Source: Palsa-295 sp963785585
Lineage (GTDB): Bacteria > Acidobacteriota > Terriglobia > Acidiferrales > UBA7541
NCBI GenBank assembly: GCA_963785585.1
Contig: CAWAVW010000004.1
Location: 992,001 to 1,056,000 of the forward strand
Direction of reading: 5' to 3'
Length of the DNA stretch: 64,000 nucleotides
Positions 32,995 to 42,888 of the stretch are shown here, one piece after another. Under the pieces are notes generated by a model. That model did not search any database, was not told where the DNA came from, and saw nothing but the letters and a program-made list of their open reading frames with translations. The translations under genes and the position numbers were made by a program. Position 1 is the first letter of the stretch. The number at the start of each line of letters is the position of its first letter.

Positions 32995-34182
32995 ATGACC
33001 ACCCAGCCCACTCGCCGCACCGTGCTCGGAAACATGCTCGGCGCTGCAGCCGCCGGCATCCTCGCGCCGCCTTTCGCCGGCGCGCTCGGCCAGGTCGGCC
33101 CTCGCGACGGTGGTCCCACCGGACAGCAACACGGCGAGATGAATCGCATCACCGGCGAATTCCGCCGCCAGTGGGCCGTTCCCGCCAGCTCCGTGGCCAT
33201 CACGCGCAACGGAAAATTTGTGTACGACGAAGCCATCGGCATGGCCGACAAGCAGCACCTCGAGCAAGTGCAGCAGCAAAGCCTGTTCCGCATCGCCAGC
33301 CTGTCGAAGCCCATCACCTCCGTCACGATTTTCACGTTGCTCGAGCAGGGCAAGCTCAACCTCAACGACAAAGTCTTCGGCCCTTCCGGCATTCTCGGCG
33401 ACAAATACGGCAAGCCGCCCTACAAACCGTTCATTACCGACATCACCGTCGATCATTTCCTCACTCACACCAGCGGCGGCTGGCCCAACGATGGAACCGA
33501 TCCGATGTTTCGGTTCAACGATTGGGATCACGACAAGCTGATCGCCTGGGCCATCAACAGCTTGCCGGTCAGTTATCCTCCCGGCACGCACTGGGCCTAT
33601 TCGAATTTCGGCTACTGCGTTCTCGGCCGGGTGATCGAGCAAATCACCGGACAGCCTTATGCTTCGTACGTTCAGTCAAACATTCTCGCGCCCTGCGGCA
33701 TCACCGACATGCAGATCGCCGGCAACAAGGAAAATCAGCGCGCCGCAAACGAAGTGGTGTACTACGGGCAGAACGACGAAAATCCCTACAAGATGAACGT
33801 CACGCGCATGGATTCGCACGGCGGATGGATTGCTTCGTCCACCGACCTCGCGATTTTTCTCGACCACGTGGCCGGAGCGCCTGGAATTCCCGCGCTGCTG
33901 AAACCCGCGACGATTAAGTTGATGACCACGCCCGCTGCCGCCTACGACCCGGCATCGCCCGCAAAATACGCGCGCGGCTGGATGGTTCGCGACAACGGTG
34001 CAGGGAATTGGTGGCACAACGGCAGCCTGCCCGGCAGCCAGTCGATCATGGTCCGCACTTCGACGGGCATGTGCTGGGCCGCGCTCATGAATTCCCGCGC
34101 GCAACCCTCCGACGAAATGGGCGCCGCCCTCGATCAAATGGTCTGGAACATGGTCCGCGCCGTCCCCGCCTGGGGGATGTAA
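32995..34182 (+). CDS. Secreted serine beta-lactamase-like hydrolase
   Basis: A 395-residue protein of the class C beta-lactamase/DD-peptidase/esterase superfamily. The N-terminus (RRTVLGNMLGAAAAG) looks like a Tat signal. The catalytic elements are visible: S102-x-x-K105 in IASLSKP, Y202 in AYSNFGY (YxN motif), and WHNGSLPG in place of the third KTG-like motif. DHFLTHTSGGWP is also typical. The superfamily includes esterases and D-amino acid hydrolases, so antibiotic resistance should not be assumed. GAGGA lies nine bases before the ATG. Confidence 0.9.
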   Translation: MTTQPTRRTVLGNMLGAAAAGILAPPFAGALGQVGPRDGGPTGQQHGEMNRITGEFRRQWAVPASSVAITRNGKFVYDEAIGMADKQHLEQVQQQSLFRIASLSKPITSVTIFTLLEQGKLNLNDKVFGPSGILGDKYGKPPYKPFITDITVDHFLTHTSGGWPNDGTDPMFRFNDWDHDKLIAWAINSLPVSYPPGTHWAYSNFGYCVLGRVIEQITGQPYASYVQSNILAPCGITDMQIAGNKENQRAANEVVYYGQNDENPYKMNVTRMDSHGGWIASSTDLAIFLDHVAGAPGIPALLKPATIKLMTTPAAAYDPASPAKYARGWMVRDNGAGNWWHNGSLPGSQSIMVRTSTGMCWAALMNSRAQPSDEMGAALDQMVWNMVRAVPAWGM

Positions 34183-34999
34183 CTGGTTCGCGCGAAGCGT
34201 CGTCATGTGAGGCACAATCACTTTCGGAGTGCGGTGGCTTGCCACCGCTTTTGCGATGTAAACGGAATCGAGGATCAAACCCGCGGCGGCTTGCCGCCGC
34301 TGTCACGGTTGCGATCCCACCTCCCGCCTTTGTAGCGGCGGGCTTCACGCCCGCCAGCCGTTGCCGTTGCCTTCGCCTTTGCTTTTGCCTCCGCCTTTGC
34401 CGTTGCTTCCGCCTTTGCTTTTGACTTGGTTTCTGCCTTTGTAGCGGCGGGCTTCACGCCCGCCAGCCTTTGCCGTTGCCTTCGCCTTTGCTTTTGCCTT
34501 CGCCTTTGCCTTTGCCTCGCTTCTGCCTTTGCCTTTCCGTTTTCCGCGCGCAATCCCACAACATGAAATTCAAAACCTGGCGGCCGTAAAGGCCGCCTCT
34601 ACAAAACCGAACCCGCAACCCGCGGCCAACGATTCTCGTACGTTAGACACTCGTGTCTGACAGTTCGTTAGGCTCTCAGCCTGACGGCCTTTCGCGCGCG
34701 CCATCGCATACCCAAAACCAAAACCTGCCGGCTCGACGCAACCCGTCGTGCCGCCCCTACATAACCGAACCCGCAACCTGCGGCAAACGATTTTCGTACG
34801 TTAGACACTCGTGTCTGACAGTTCGTTAGGCTCTCAGCCTGACGGCCTTTCGCGCGCACCATCGCAAACCCAAAACCCGGCGCCCGCAACGGCCGCCCCC
34901 ACAAAACCAAACCCGCAACCTAAACCCCCCGCATGGCTATCCCGCCCACGCGCCGCCGTCATATACTCTTTCTCCGCGCATCCGCGCCCAGGGAACGCC
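34183..34999. repeat. Intergenic block of hairpin repeats and CCTTTG simple sequence
   Basis: GCGGTGGCTTGCCACCGC and GGCGGCTTGCCGCCGC hairpins at about 34225-34310; GTAG plus GGCGGGC hairpins at 34329-34358 and 34438-34468, each followed by long degenerate GCCTTT/GCTTTT/GCCGTT hexamer runs up to about 34540; a reverse GGCGGCCGTAAAGGCCGCC hairpin near 34580-34600; and two half units of the five-hairpin family (two hairpins each) at about 34636-34690 and 34795-34850, joined by a similar 100-bp spacer. No gene is supported. Confidence 0.8.
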
Positions 35000-36667
35000 G
35001 TGAAACGCTGGACCAAAATTTTTCTCGCCGCCGTGGTTCTAATCGCCGCGGCCGTTGCATCGCTGCCGCTGTTCATCAACGCCAACACCTTCCGCCCGCA
35101 GATCGAAACCCAACTTTCGAGCGTGCTCGGCCGCCCGGTAAAACTCGGCGATCTGCAGCTCAAGCCGTTTTCCGGCGAGATCGCCGCGAAAGACTTGACC
35201 GTCGCCGACGATCCCAATTTCAGCACCGCGCCGTTCCTCACCGCCGCCGAACTGCGCATCGGCATCGCCCTGCGCCCGCTGCTTTTTTCGCGCACGCTCG
35301 AGATTCGCAGCTTCGAGCTCGACTCCCCGCAAATCCGCGTGCTGCGCGCCGCCAACGGCACATGGAACTTTTCCACCATCGCCCACGCCACCGCGCGCGC
35401 CAAAGCCAACGCCGACGCCGCCACCAAAGCCGACGCCGTCTCCCGGCCCGCGCCGGGCTCGTCCACCATCTCCTCCTCCGCCCTGCCGGACATCAAAGTC
35501 GCTCGGCTCAGTATCCAGGGCGCGCGCATCAGCGCCTCGAGCCTGCCGTCGCACGGCGATCCCACCGTGTATGAAAACGTGAACATCACCGTCAGCGATT
35601 TTTCGTTTGAATCGAATTTTCCGTTCCAGCTTTCCGCGAATCTTCCCGCGGGCGGCACCGTCCGCGTCACCGGCCACGCCGGACCGCTCAACCGCGAAGA
35701 CGCCGCCACCACGCCCGGCTCCGCGCAATTGTCGGTGAAAGGCCTCGACCCCGTCGCCGCCGCGTTTCTCGATTCCAGCGCCGGAGTCTCGCTCGTCGCC
35801 GATCTGGAATTGCACGCCGCCTCCGACGGACAAATTCTCACCACCAGCGGCAGCGTCCACATGGTGAACTTGAAACTCCGCAAAGGCGCCGCCGCCGCGC
35901 AGCAGCCGATCGATCTCGCCTACTCCGGCACGCACGTGCTCAAACAAAATAGCGGCGTGATTCAGGACGCCTCGATCACTCTCGGCGGCTCGGCGATTCA
36001 CGTGACCGGCACCTACCAGCCGCTCGCCGACGGCGCGCAGGATCCCGTGCTCGATTTGAAAATGGCGGGGCAGGGACTTCCCATCGACAACCTGCAATCG
36101 CTGATGACCGCCGTGGGCGTTCGTCTGCCGAATAACGCCGTACTGAAAGGCGGCACGCTCGGCCTGGACGTGGCGATCAAAGGTCAGGCCAAAGCGTTGA
36201 CCATTGCAGGCAACGTGGCCGCCGACAACACGAAAATGGTCGGCTTCGACGTCGGCTCCAAAATTCACGGCATCGCCGCGCTCAGCGGAGTGAAAACCGG
36301 AGACACCACCAACATCGAAAAGCTGCGCGCCACGGTGCGCATCACGAATGCGGCAGTCATCGTTTCGAATATCGACGCGGTCATACCGGAAATGGGCGAG
36401 CTCAACGGCAGCGGCACCGTCTCGCCCGCCAATCAACTCGACTTCAATTTCACCGTGCAAGTCGCCAGCGCCAAAGGCATCGGCAAAGTCGGCGTCGGGC
36501 TACTCACCGCGCTCAACGGCTCAAATTCCAAAGGCGCGAAAGGCGTCCCGATGCGCGTCGTCGGCACGCCCGACGAGCCGGTGATCACCGCCGACGTCGG
36601 CGGCGCCGTCGGCAAAAAAGCAAAATCCGTCTTCGGCATCTTCGGCGCGAAGAAAAAGGACCAGTAG
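35000..36667 (+). CDS. AsmA family protein
   Basis: A 555-residue membrane-anchored periplasmic protein. The GTG at 35000 with AGGGA upstream gives one N-terminal anchor (KIFLAAVVLIAAAVASLPLF); the frame is open further upstream but that DNA is repeat sequence. The AsmA N-terminal pattern follows: NTFRPQIETQLSSVLGRPVKLGDLQLKPFSGEIAAKDLTVADDP, then the beta-strand-rich body. The C-terminal region (ITNAAVIVSNIDAVIPEMGE, LNGSGTVSPANQLDFNFTV, MRVVGTPDEPVITADVG) is the usual AsmA-like end. These proteins belong to the bridge-like lipid-transfer/outer-membrane-assembly group. No partner genes nearby. Confidence 0.85.
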   Translation: MKRWTKIFLAAVVLIAAAVASLPLFINANTFRPQIETQLSSVLGRPVKLGDLQLKPFSGEIAAKDLTVADDPNFSTAPFLTAAELRIGIALRPLLFSRTLEIRSFELDSPQIRVLRAANGTWNFSTIAHATARAKANADAATKADAVSRPAPGSSTISSSALPDIKVARLSIQGARISASSLPSHGDPTVYENVNITVSDFSFESNFPFQLSANLPAGGTVRVTGHAGPLNREDAATTPGSAQLSVKGLDPVAAAFLDSSAGVSLVADLELHAASDGQILTTSGSVHMVNLKLRKGAAAAQQPIDLAYSGTHVLKQNSGVIQDASITLGGSAIHVTGTYQPLADGAQDPVLDLKMAGQGLPIDNLQSLMTAVGVRLPNNAVLKGGTLGLDVAIKGQAKALTIAGNVAADNTKMVGFDVGSKIHGIAALSGVKTGDTTNIEKLRATVRITNAAVIVSNIDAVIPEMGELNGSGTVSPANQLDFNFTVQVASAKGIGKVGVGLLTALNGSNSKGAKGVPMRVVGTPDEPVITADVGGAVGKKAKSVFGIFGAKKKDQ

Positions 36668-37664
36668 CCGACCCTTCTTTCGGAGTGCGGCAGCTCGCCA
36701 CCGCTTCGCCATGCTGCCCGGTAACCGCAGATCGTCACCCGTCCCGGCGAGTCGTCGCCGGGACGTCACCGACGCCGCGAACAACCACGCGCGCGGCGGC
36801 AAGCCGCCGCATGGATTCACCGCAGTGGGGCGTACATCGCAAAAGCGGTGGCAAGCCACCGCACTCCGAAAAGAATCGCGCAAGGCCGTTTGACTGCAAA
36901 GGCGTAGCGACTCGCGCGCGCGCTTCGGAATCCGCCACGAATCGCTGTCGGACCCATCCGCGTCGCAGGCGCACAAGGCGCGCCGCCTCTACATAACCGA
37001 ACCCGCAACCCGCCGCCAACGATTTTCGTACGTTAGACACTCGTGTCTGACAGTTCGTTAGGCTCTCAGCCTGACGGCCTTTCTCGCGCGCCACCGCAAA
37101 ATCAAATCCGGTCACACCGAAGTCTCCGCACGATTTGATCGGCCTTCTACCCCGCCGTGTAAGGCAAGCGCACGACAAGTCGCGAAGCGTCGAACGCCCG
37201 GACGATTTGATCCGCCTTCTGCGCCGAGGTGTGCGGCACAATCACTTTCGGAGTGCGGTGGCTTGCCACCGCTTTTGCGATTTCCGCGACGCCGCGAAAC
37301 GATCCCGCGGCGGCTTGCCGCCGCCGTCGCGGTTTCGATCCCATCTTCCGCCTTTGTAGCGGCGGGCTTTACGCCCGCCAGCCTTTGCCGTTGCCTTTCC
37401 GTTTTCCGCTCGCGACCACCCAACACGAAATTCAAAACCTGGCGGCCGTAAAGGCCGCCTCTACAAAGGCAAAGCTCGCCGCCGCCCGCCAAACGCACAG
37501 CGTTGCCGCGTCGCCCGCAAACGGTCGCAACACAGACGCGCATGCCGATCGACCAACCGCCCACCGCCGCGCCAAAACAAATCGCTTGACGAACCGCGCC
37601 ACCCCTGTTTACTCTAGGCATCGGCCTGGTTCCCCTAGCCATAACGCAGGAGGCGCAACACCCG
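36668..37664. repeat. Intergenic block of hairpin repeats
   Basis: Forward GGAGTGCGGCAGCTCGCCAC at about 36680, with reverse GGCGGCAAGCCGCCGC and GCGGTGGCAAGCCACCGC hairpins at 36785-36876. A half five-hairpin unit at about 37026-37080 is followed by a broken AGTCTCCGCACGAT fragment (37121-37134). A second GCGGTGGCTTGCC element spans 37246-37345, a GTAG plus GGCGGGC hairpin 37352-37382 and its GGCGGCC reverse relative about 37438-37464. No gene is supported. Confidence 0.8.
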
Positions 37665-38006
37665 ATGCTCCCCACCGAACCGCGCGACTTATTCCCCGGC
37701 GCGCTCGAAATGATGATTCTCCGCACCCTGAAACGCCAGCCGCTGCACGGCTACGCGCTTGCCCAGCACATCAAGCGCACCTCGAACGATCTTCTCCAAA
37801 TTGAAGAGGGCTCGCTCTATCCCGCGCTCCAGCGCCTGCTGAAATCCGAACTCGTCAAAGCCGCCTGGGGCATCTCCGCCACCAACCGCCGCGTGCGAAT
37901 TTACAAACTCACTCCCGCCGGCGTAAAACACCTGCAAAAGGAAATGTCGTCGTTCGAAACCATGCTCGAGGGCATCACCCGCGTGCTCGCGCCGGTGAAA
38001 TCATGA
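37665..38006 (+). CDS. PadR family transcriptional regulator
   Basis: A 113-residue winged-helix regulator: LFPGALEMMILRTLKRQPLHGYALAQHIK, then IEEGSLYPALQRLLKSELVKAAW and RRVRIYKLTPAGVKHL, the PadR signature. The C-terminal dimerisation helix is short, as in the acidobacterial PadR subfamily that is coupled to ADOP permeases. GGAGG lies upstream and its stop codon overlaps the next start (ATGA). It probably represses this operon. Confidence 0.93.
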   Translation: MLPTEPRDLFPGALEMMILRTLKRQPLHGYALAQHIKRTSNDLLQIEEGSLYPALQRLLKSELVKAAWGISATNRRVRIYKLTPAGVKHLQKEMSSFETMLEGITRVLAPVKS

Positions 38007-40648
38007 GCTGGCTCAACGATCTTTTTTCGAGCGGCTCCCGCCGCAAAACCCGCAACTCCGAACTCAGCGAAGAAATCCAGGAGCATCTCGCCGAGCGCGT
38101 CGACGAACTCGTCGAAGGCGGCATGTCTCGCGCCGACGCCTCCGCCCAGGCCCGCCGCGAATTCGGCAACGTCGCCCTCATCGAGCACGACAGCCGCGAC
38201 GTGTGGCAATGGCGCTGGCTGGAGAATCTCGCCGCAGACGCGCGCTACGCCATCCGCTCGCTGCGAAAATCTCCCGGCTTCGCCGCCATTGTCGTGCTTA
38301 CGCTTGCGCTCGGCATCGGCGCGAACACCGCGATCTTCAGCGTCGTCAACGGAGTGCTGCTTCGCTCGCTGCCGTTCCCGCATCCCTCGCAGCTCGTCGA
38401 TATTTTTTCCAAAAGCACATTGTTCGACTTCGCCTCGCTCGGCGTTTCCGTCGCGGACGTGGAAGACCTGCGCGCGCAATCGACCGCCTTCGCCTCGATG
38501 GCCGTCTACCAGTACGAATCGAAGGAGTTCGGCGGAGCAGGGAAGCCCGAACGTATTCCGGCGGCCGACGTGGACGCCGATTTTTTGCCGGTGCTCGGGA
38601 TCCAGCCGCAGCTGGGCCGCGCCTTCAACAAAGAAGACCTGCACCCGGGCAGCGGCGTCGCGATTCTCAGTTACGCTTTTTGGCGCGACCGGTTCGGCGC
38701 GGATCCCGCCGCCGTGGGAAAGACGATCACGCTCGACGGCGAATCGAACCGCATCATCGGCGTGATGCCCGAATCGCTGCACGACGCCTATCCCGACTTC
38801 AAAGTGTGGCTGCCGTTCGTCCCGTCAAAAGAAGACGCCGCCACGCGCGGTAATCACAATTTCTCGGTGCAGGCGCGGCTGAAGCCCGGCGTCACCCTGG
38901 CGCAAGCGCAATCGCAACTCGACGCCATCTCCGCCCATCTGGCCGCCGCGTATCCCGATTCCGACAAAGGCTGGAGCCTGCACGCCACCAGCATGCAGAC
39001 CGATTTGTACGGCGACTGGAAAACGCCGCTCATCGTGCTTTTCTGCGCCGCCGGCTTTGTGCTCTTGATCGCCTGCGCCAACGTGAGCAATCTGCTGCTC
39101 TCGCGCGGCTGGTCGCGCCGCCGCGAATTCGCCATTCGCACCGCCATCGGAGCCACGCGCGGCGCGCTGCTGCGCCAGCTTTTTGTCGAATGCCTGATCG
39201 TCTCGCTCCTCAGCGGCGTGTGCGCGTTTTTGCTGGCGCTGTGGACGTCCGACGCCATCCGCGCCATTCTGCCGCCGGACACGCCGCGGCTCGACGCTAT
39301 TCGCATGGACGCGCGTGTGGCGCTGTTCACCATCGGCGGTTCGCTCGTAGCCGCGCTCGTCGCCGGACTCGCTCCCGCGCTGCTCAGTTCTCGCAGCGAC
39401 GTGACCGCCGCCATCAAAGAAAGCGGCAACGGCGCGCAAGTCCACGCCCGCGGCTCCGGCCATCACGCGCTGCGGCGCTTGCTGGTCGTCGGCGAAGTCG
39501 CTCTGGCCGTCACGCTGCTCGTGGGCGCAGTGCTGGCCATCCGCAACTTCGCGCGGCTGATGAAAACGGATTTCGCGTTTCGTCCGGACCGGCTCGTCAC
39601 CCTGCGCATCGACTTCCCGAAATTCCGTTTCGCCACCACCGATCCGGCCATCGTCTTCGTCGAGCAGATTCTCGATCGCGTTCGCTCGCTCGATGGAGTC
39701 GAAGCCGCCTCGGCCGGCGTGATTTTTCCGCTGGCCGACGAAGTGGCCGAAACCACGTTTCAAACCGACGAGCCCGCGCAGAATCAGGCCAGCGCCCGGG
39801 AAACCGCCCGATTCAACACCATCACGCCGGATTATTTCCGCACCATCGGCCTGCCGCTGTTGGCCGGACGCGAATTCAACAGCGGCGACACGCAATCCAC
39901 GACCAACGTTTACATCGTCAACGAAGAGTTTGCGCGCAAGGCATTCGGCACCACCCAAATTATCGGCAAGCGTTTTGCGATTGGCTCGCCTTCCACTGAA
40001 AAGGATTGGGGGCAGATCGTTGGCGTGGCCGCCAACGAGCCGAAAACGCATTTGGGCGGCGTTTCGAACTTGCAGATCTACACGGCGTTCTCGCAGACGC
40101 ACGCCGCTTCGGGCGTGTACCTCGCCGTGCGCACCAAAAACGATCCGCTCGCGCTCGTGCCGGTAATCGAAGACCGCATCTGGGAGCTCGACAAAAATCA
40201 GCCGATCAGTTCGGTGAAGACCGCGGGGCAAATGCTCAGCGAAACAAACGCGTCGCCGCGTTCGCAAAGCATGTTGCTGGGAATTTTCGGCGCGCTCGGC
40301 GTGATTCTCGCGCTGGTGGGCGTGTACGGCGTGATGTCCTACCTCGTGACGCAGCAGACGCGCGAAATCGCCATTCGCGTGGCGCTCGGCGCCGAATCCG
40401 GAAACATTTTCAAACTCATCGTCAGCCACGGCTTGAAACTCACGCTCGCCGGCGTCGCCGTCGGTCTGGCCATTTCGCTCGCGCTCACTCGCTTCGTGCA
40501 CGCCATGTTCTACGGCATCCGCGTGTACGATCCGGTCACCTTCGCCGCCGTGTCCGCGTCGCTCACGCTCGTCGCCCTCGCCGCCTGCGTCGTCCCGGCC
40601 CGCCGCGCCATGCGCGTTGATCCGATGACCGCGCTTCGCTGCGAGTAG
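38003..40648 (+). CDS. Acidobacterial duplicated orphan permease (MacB/FtsX-type)
   Basis: An 881-residue ABC-type permease of the ADOP family. It begins with a cytoplasmic helical domain (LSEEIQEHLAERVDELVEGG ... ADASAQARREFGN), then two FtsX/MacB_PCD halves: first AIRSLRKSPGFAAIVVLTLALGIGANTAIFSVVNGVLL with helices near VLLIACANVSNLLLSRGWSR; second starting at HHALRRLLVVGEVALAVTLLVGAVLAIRN and ending LGIFGALGVILALVGVYGVMSYLV and SLTLVALAACVVPARRAMRVDP. No ATPase is encoded beside it, as is usual for this family, and the substrate is unknown. The ATGA overlap with padR shows translational coupling. Confidence 0.93.
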   Translation: MSWLNDLFSSGSRRKTRNSELSEEIQEHLAERVDELVEGGMSRADASAQARREFGNVALIEHDSRDVWQWRWLENLAADARYAIRSLRKSPGFAAIVVLTLALGIGANTAIFSVVNGVLLRSLPFPHPSQLVDIFSKSTLFDFASLGVSVADVEDLRAQSTAFASMAVYQYESKEFGGAGKPERIPAADVDADFLPVLGIQPQLGRAFNKEDLHPGSGVAILSYAFWRDRFGADPAAVGKTITLDGESNRIIGVMPESLHDAYPDFKVWLPFVPSKEDAATRGNHNFSVQARLKPGVTLAQAQSQLDAISAHLAAAYPDSDKGWSLHATSMQTDLYGDWKTPLIVLFCAAGFVLLIACANVSNLLLSRGWSRRREFAIRTAIGATRGALLRQLFVECLIVSLLSGVCAFLLALWTSDAIRAILPPDTPRLDAIRMDARVALFTIGGSLVAALVAGLAPALLSSRSDVTAAIKESGNGAQVHARGSGHHALRRLLVVGEVALAVTLLVGAVLAIRNFARLMKTDFAFRPDRLVTLRIDFPKFRFATTDPAIVFVEQILDRVRSLDGVEAASAGVIFPLADEVAETTFQTDEPAQNQASARETARFNTITPDYFRTIGLPLLAGREFNSGDTQSTTNVYIVNEEFARKAFGTTQIIGKRFAIGSPSTEKDWGQIVGVAANEPKTHLGGVSNLQIYTAFSQTHAASGVYLAVRTKNDPLALVPVIEDRIWELDKNQPISSVKTAGQMLSETNASPRSQSMLLGIFGALGVILALVGVYGVMSYLVTQQTREIAIRVALGAESGNIFKLIVSHGLKLTLAGVAVGLAISLALTRFVHAMFYGIRVYDPVTFAAVSASLTLVALAACVVPARRAMRVDPMTALRCE

Positions 40649-41311
40649 CGCCACCCCCCGCCGCCGCGGGGTAATCGCCAAAACGCGGCGCACCGATGAT
40701 CGCCGCCAACGATTCTCGTACGTTAGACACTCGTGTCTGACAGTTCGTTAGGCTCTTAGCCTGACGGCCTTTCTCGCGCGCCATCGCATAATCAAATCCG
40801 GTCACACCCAAGTCTCCGCACGATTCGCTCCGCCTTCTGCGCCGTGGTGTGAGGCACGCATACGACAAGTCGCGAAGCGCCGCACTCCCGCACGTTTTGC
40901 TCCGCCTTTTGCGCCGAGGTGTGAGGCACAATCACTTTCGGAGTGCGGTGGCTTGCCACCGCTTTTGCGATTTCGGCACGTCCCAGCCGTACACCCGCGG
41001 CGGCTTGCCGCCGCTGTCACGGTTTCGATCTTCTGCCTTTGTAGCGGCGGGCTTTATGCCCGCCAGCTTTTGCAGTTGCTTTTTCCCTCGCGCTCCCACA
41101 ACACGAAATTCAAAACCTGGCGGCCGTAAAGGCCGCCTCTACAAAACCGAACCCTCAACCCGCCGCCAACGATTCTCGTACGTTAGACACTCGTGTCTGA
41201 CAGTTCGTTAGGCTCTTAGCCTGACGGCCTTTCTCGCGCGCCATCGCAAAATCATCTATAGAAGGATCGGCAACAGTGGAACGCGCACGCCGCCCTCGAC
41301 GAAAATCCAGC
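40649..41311. repeat. Intergenic block of hairpin repeats
   Basis: Half five-hairpin units (GTTAGACACTCGTGTCTGAC then GTTAGGCTCTTAGCCTGAC) at about 40716-40770 and 41176-41230, the first followed by an AGTCTCCGCACGATTC fragment. Between them, a GCGGTGGCTTGCCACCGC/GGCGGCTTGCCGCCGC element (40930-41035), a GTAG plus GGCGGGC hairpin (41038-41066) and a reverse GGCGGCC hairpin (about 41117-41143). No gene is supported. Confidence 0.8.
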
Positions 41312-42244
41312 CTACTTCGACAGCGCCGGCCCCTGATACTTCGTCAGCACCATCACAAGACCTGACTTATTTCCCATCTGCAGCAGCAGCCCGGTATCGG
41401 AAAACCACAAAATCATCGGACCATCCGCATTCGGCGATGGCTCGGCCATCTGAAATTTGTGCGCGTTCAGTACTTGTCCCGCCACGGTCACCAGCTCGCG
41501 CCCGATGTACTCCACCTGCTCGGTTTCCTCCACCACCAGCGAAGGCTGCGCCGCGCTCGACGCCTGCTCGATCACCACCACCGCCACCGGAGTTTTCTGC
41601 CCCACCACGCGCGCCGCGCGCCATCCCACGCCCTGAAAAATCCACGGAATATCGAACGCCGCCGATTCCGGCACAAACATAAACGCGTACGGCTGCTTCA
41701 CCGCCAGCGACGCATTCCACGGTTTCGCCGTCGTATCCACCGCCGACGTGTTGCACGAAATTTTGTCCGCATCGTACGCGCACTGCACCCCAATCCGCTT
41801 TTGCCCCGCGACCGTGCTGCCCATCACGATGCCAAACGATGTCGCGTTCATCGCGTGATCAAACGTCATCCGCTGTTCGATCATCGACGTCGCCTGGGTA
41901 ATCACCGTCGCTTCCAGCGCGTATCCGCCGTTCGGGCCGGCCGTGATTTTCCAGCTGTCAAACGGAACGAGCGTCGCCTTGCCGTTGTCGTCCGGCTTCG
42001 GCACGGAGTATTCGCCCATGCTGAGCACGCCCGCCGGCAGCGCCGCACTGGCAGTCGATGCGCCTGCGCTCGCAGCGCCCGAGTTCGTTGCGCCGTTCGT
42101 GCCGCTCGCCGAAGCGGACTGCGCTGCGCTCGATTTCGGCGGAGTCGCCGACCCCTGCGCCGACTGCGCCGCGCACGAACCCGCCCCCGCCGCCGCAATC
42201 ACCGCCATCGCCGCGCCCGCCAACATCACGCTAAAAAGTTTCAT
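41312..42244 (-). CDS. Secreted protein of unknown function
   Basis: A 310-residue exported protein. GGAG is five bases before the ATG at 42244; a GTG two codons earlier is also open. The N-terminus has signal-peptide features with a cysteine (AAAGAGSCAAQ), possibly a lipobox, followed by an Ala/Ser/Gly-rich linker of about 50 residues. The rest (PFDSWKITAGPNGGYALEAT, QRMTFDHAMNATSFGIVMG, VECVGRELVTVAG-like VEYIGRELVTVAGQVLNAHKF, MILWFSDTGLLLQM) is beta-rich and resembles secreted DUF3108-type barrel proteins, but I cannot assign a family. No operon partner. Confidence 0.65.
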   Translation of the reverse strand: MKLFSVMLAGAAMAVIAAAGAGSCAAQSAQGSATPPKSSAAQSASASGTNGATNSGAASAGASTASAALPAGVLSMGEYSVPKPDDNGKATLVPFDSWKITAGPNGGYALEATVITQATSMIEQRMTFDHAMNATSFGIVMGSTVAGQKRIGVQCAYDADKISCNTSAVDTTAKPWNASLAVKQPYAFMFVPESAAFDIPWIFQGVGWRAARVVGQKTPVAVVVIEQASSAAQPSLVVEETEQVEYIGRELVTVAGQVLNAHKFQMAEPSPNADGPMILWFSDTGLLLQMGNKSGLVMVLTKYQGPALSK

Positions 42245-42888
42245 CCGCACTCCGCAAACGCCCCGATAAACTCCACAGCCATCCTAATCCACCCGACTCA
42301 CGATTCCAATGCGCCACGCGCCTTGCGTGCCAGCTTCATCCTCACGCCTTTGCTTTTCTCGCGCTTCTCGTTTGGCATTGCGGCTTGGCCCTGAAGCCTT
42401 TGACTTTGTAGCGGCGGGCTTCACGCCCGCCAGCCGTTGACTTTGTCGCTGCCGTTGCGGTTGCCGTTGCTGTTGTCTTTGCGTTGATTGTGTTTGCGCC
42501 GTTGCCTTTGTAGCGGCGGGCTTCACGCCCGCCAGCCTTTGCTTTTCTCCAGCTTTGGCGCCCGACCCACTTTTGAAGTGGGTGCCCCATCCTTTGCCGG
42601 TTCTGCAAAGGGTGGGAACCGTCGATCGCGTCCGCACGCCGGAACGGATCGCAGCGCAGCTCACTGCCTTTCGTAACGTAGACGCCCACGTCTGCGAGCG
42701 CACGTCCCGCGAACGCGGGACGGCGTGCCTTTGCCTTTTCGTCCGCGACACCAAAACCAAAAAGAAACCGCGCAGACGTAGGCGTCTACGCTACGAACAG
42801 CATCGAATTGCGCCGGAGTTCGCATCGCGTCCGCACGCCGAAAAGCTCGCGGCCATAAATCCCGCCGCTACAACTTCAAAACCACGCC
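42245..42888. repeat. Intergenic block of hairpin repeats
   Basis: GTAG plus GGCGGGC hairpins at about 42404-42433 and 42506-42536 with GTTGCCGTTGC-type simple sequence between them; the CCATCCTTTGCCGGTTCTGC hairpin at 42578-42620; and a CGTAGACG hairpin pair at about 42668-42800 enclosing ACGTCCCGCGAACGCGGGAC. No gene is supported. Confidence 0.8.

Noticed and set aside
32995..34182. Antibiotic-resistance beta-lactamase
   Set aside because: The superfamily is broad; the third motif is HNGS-like rather than a class C KTG, so resistance cannot be inferred.
38825..40693. 622-codon frame antisense to the ADOP permease
   Set aside because: No recognisable domain; sense strand is clearly the gene.
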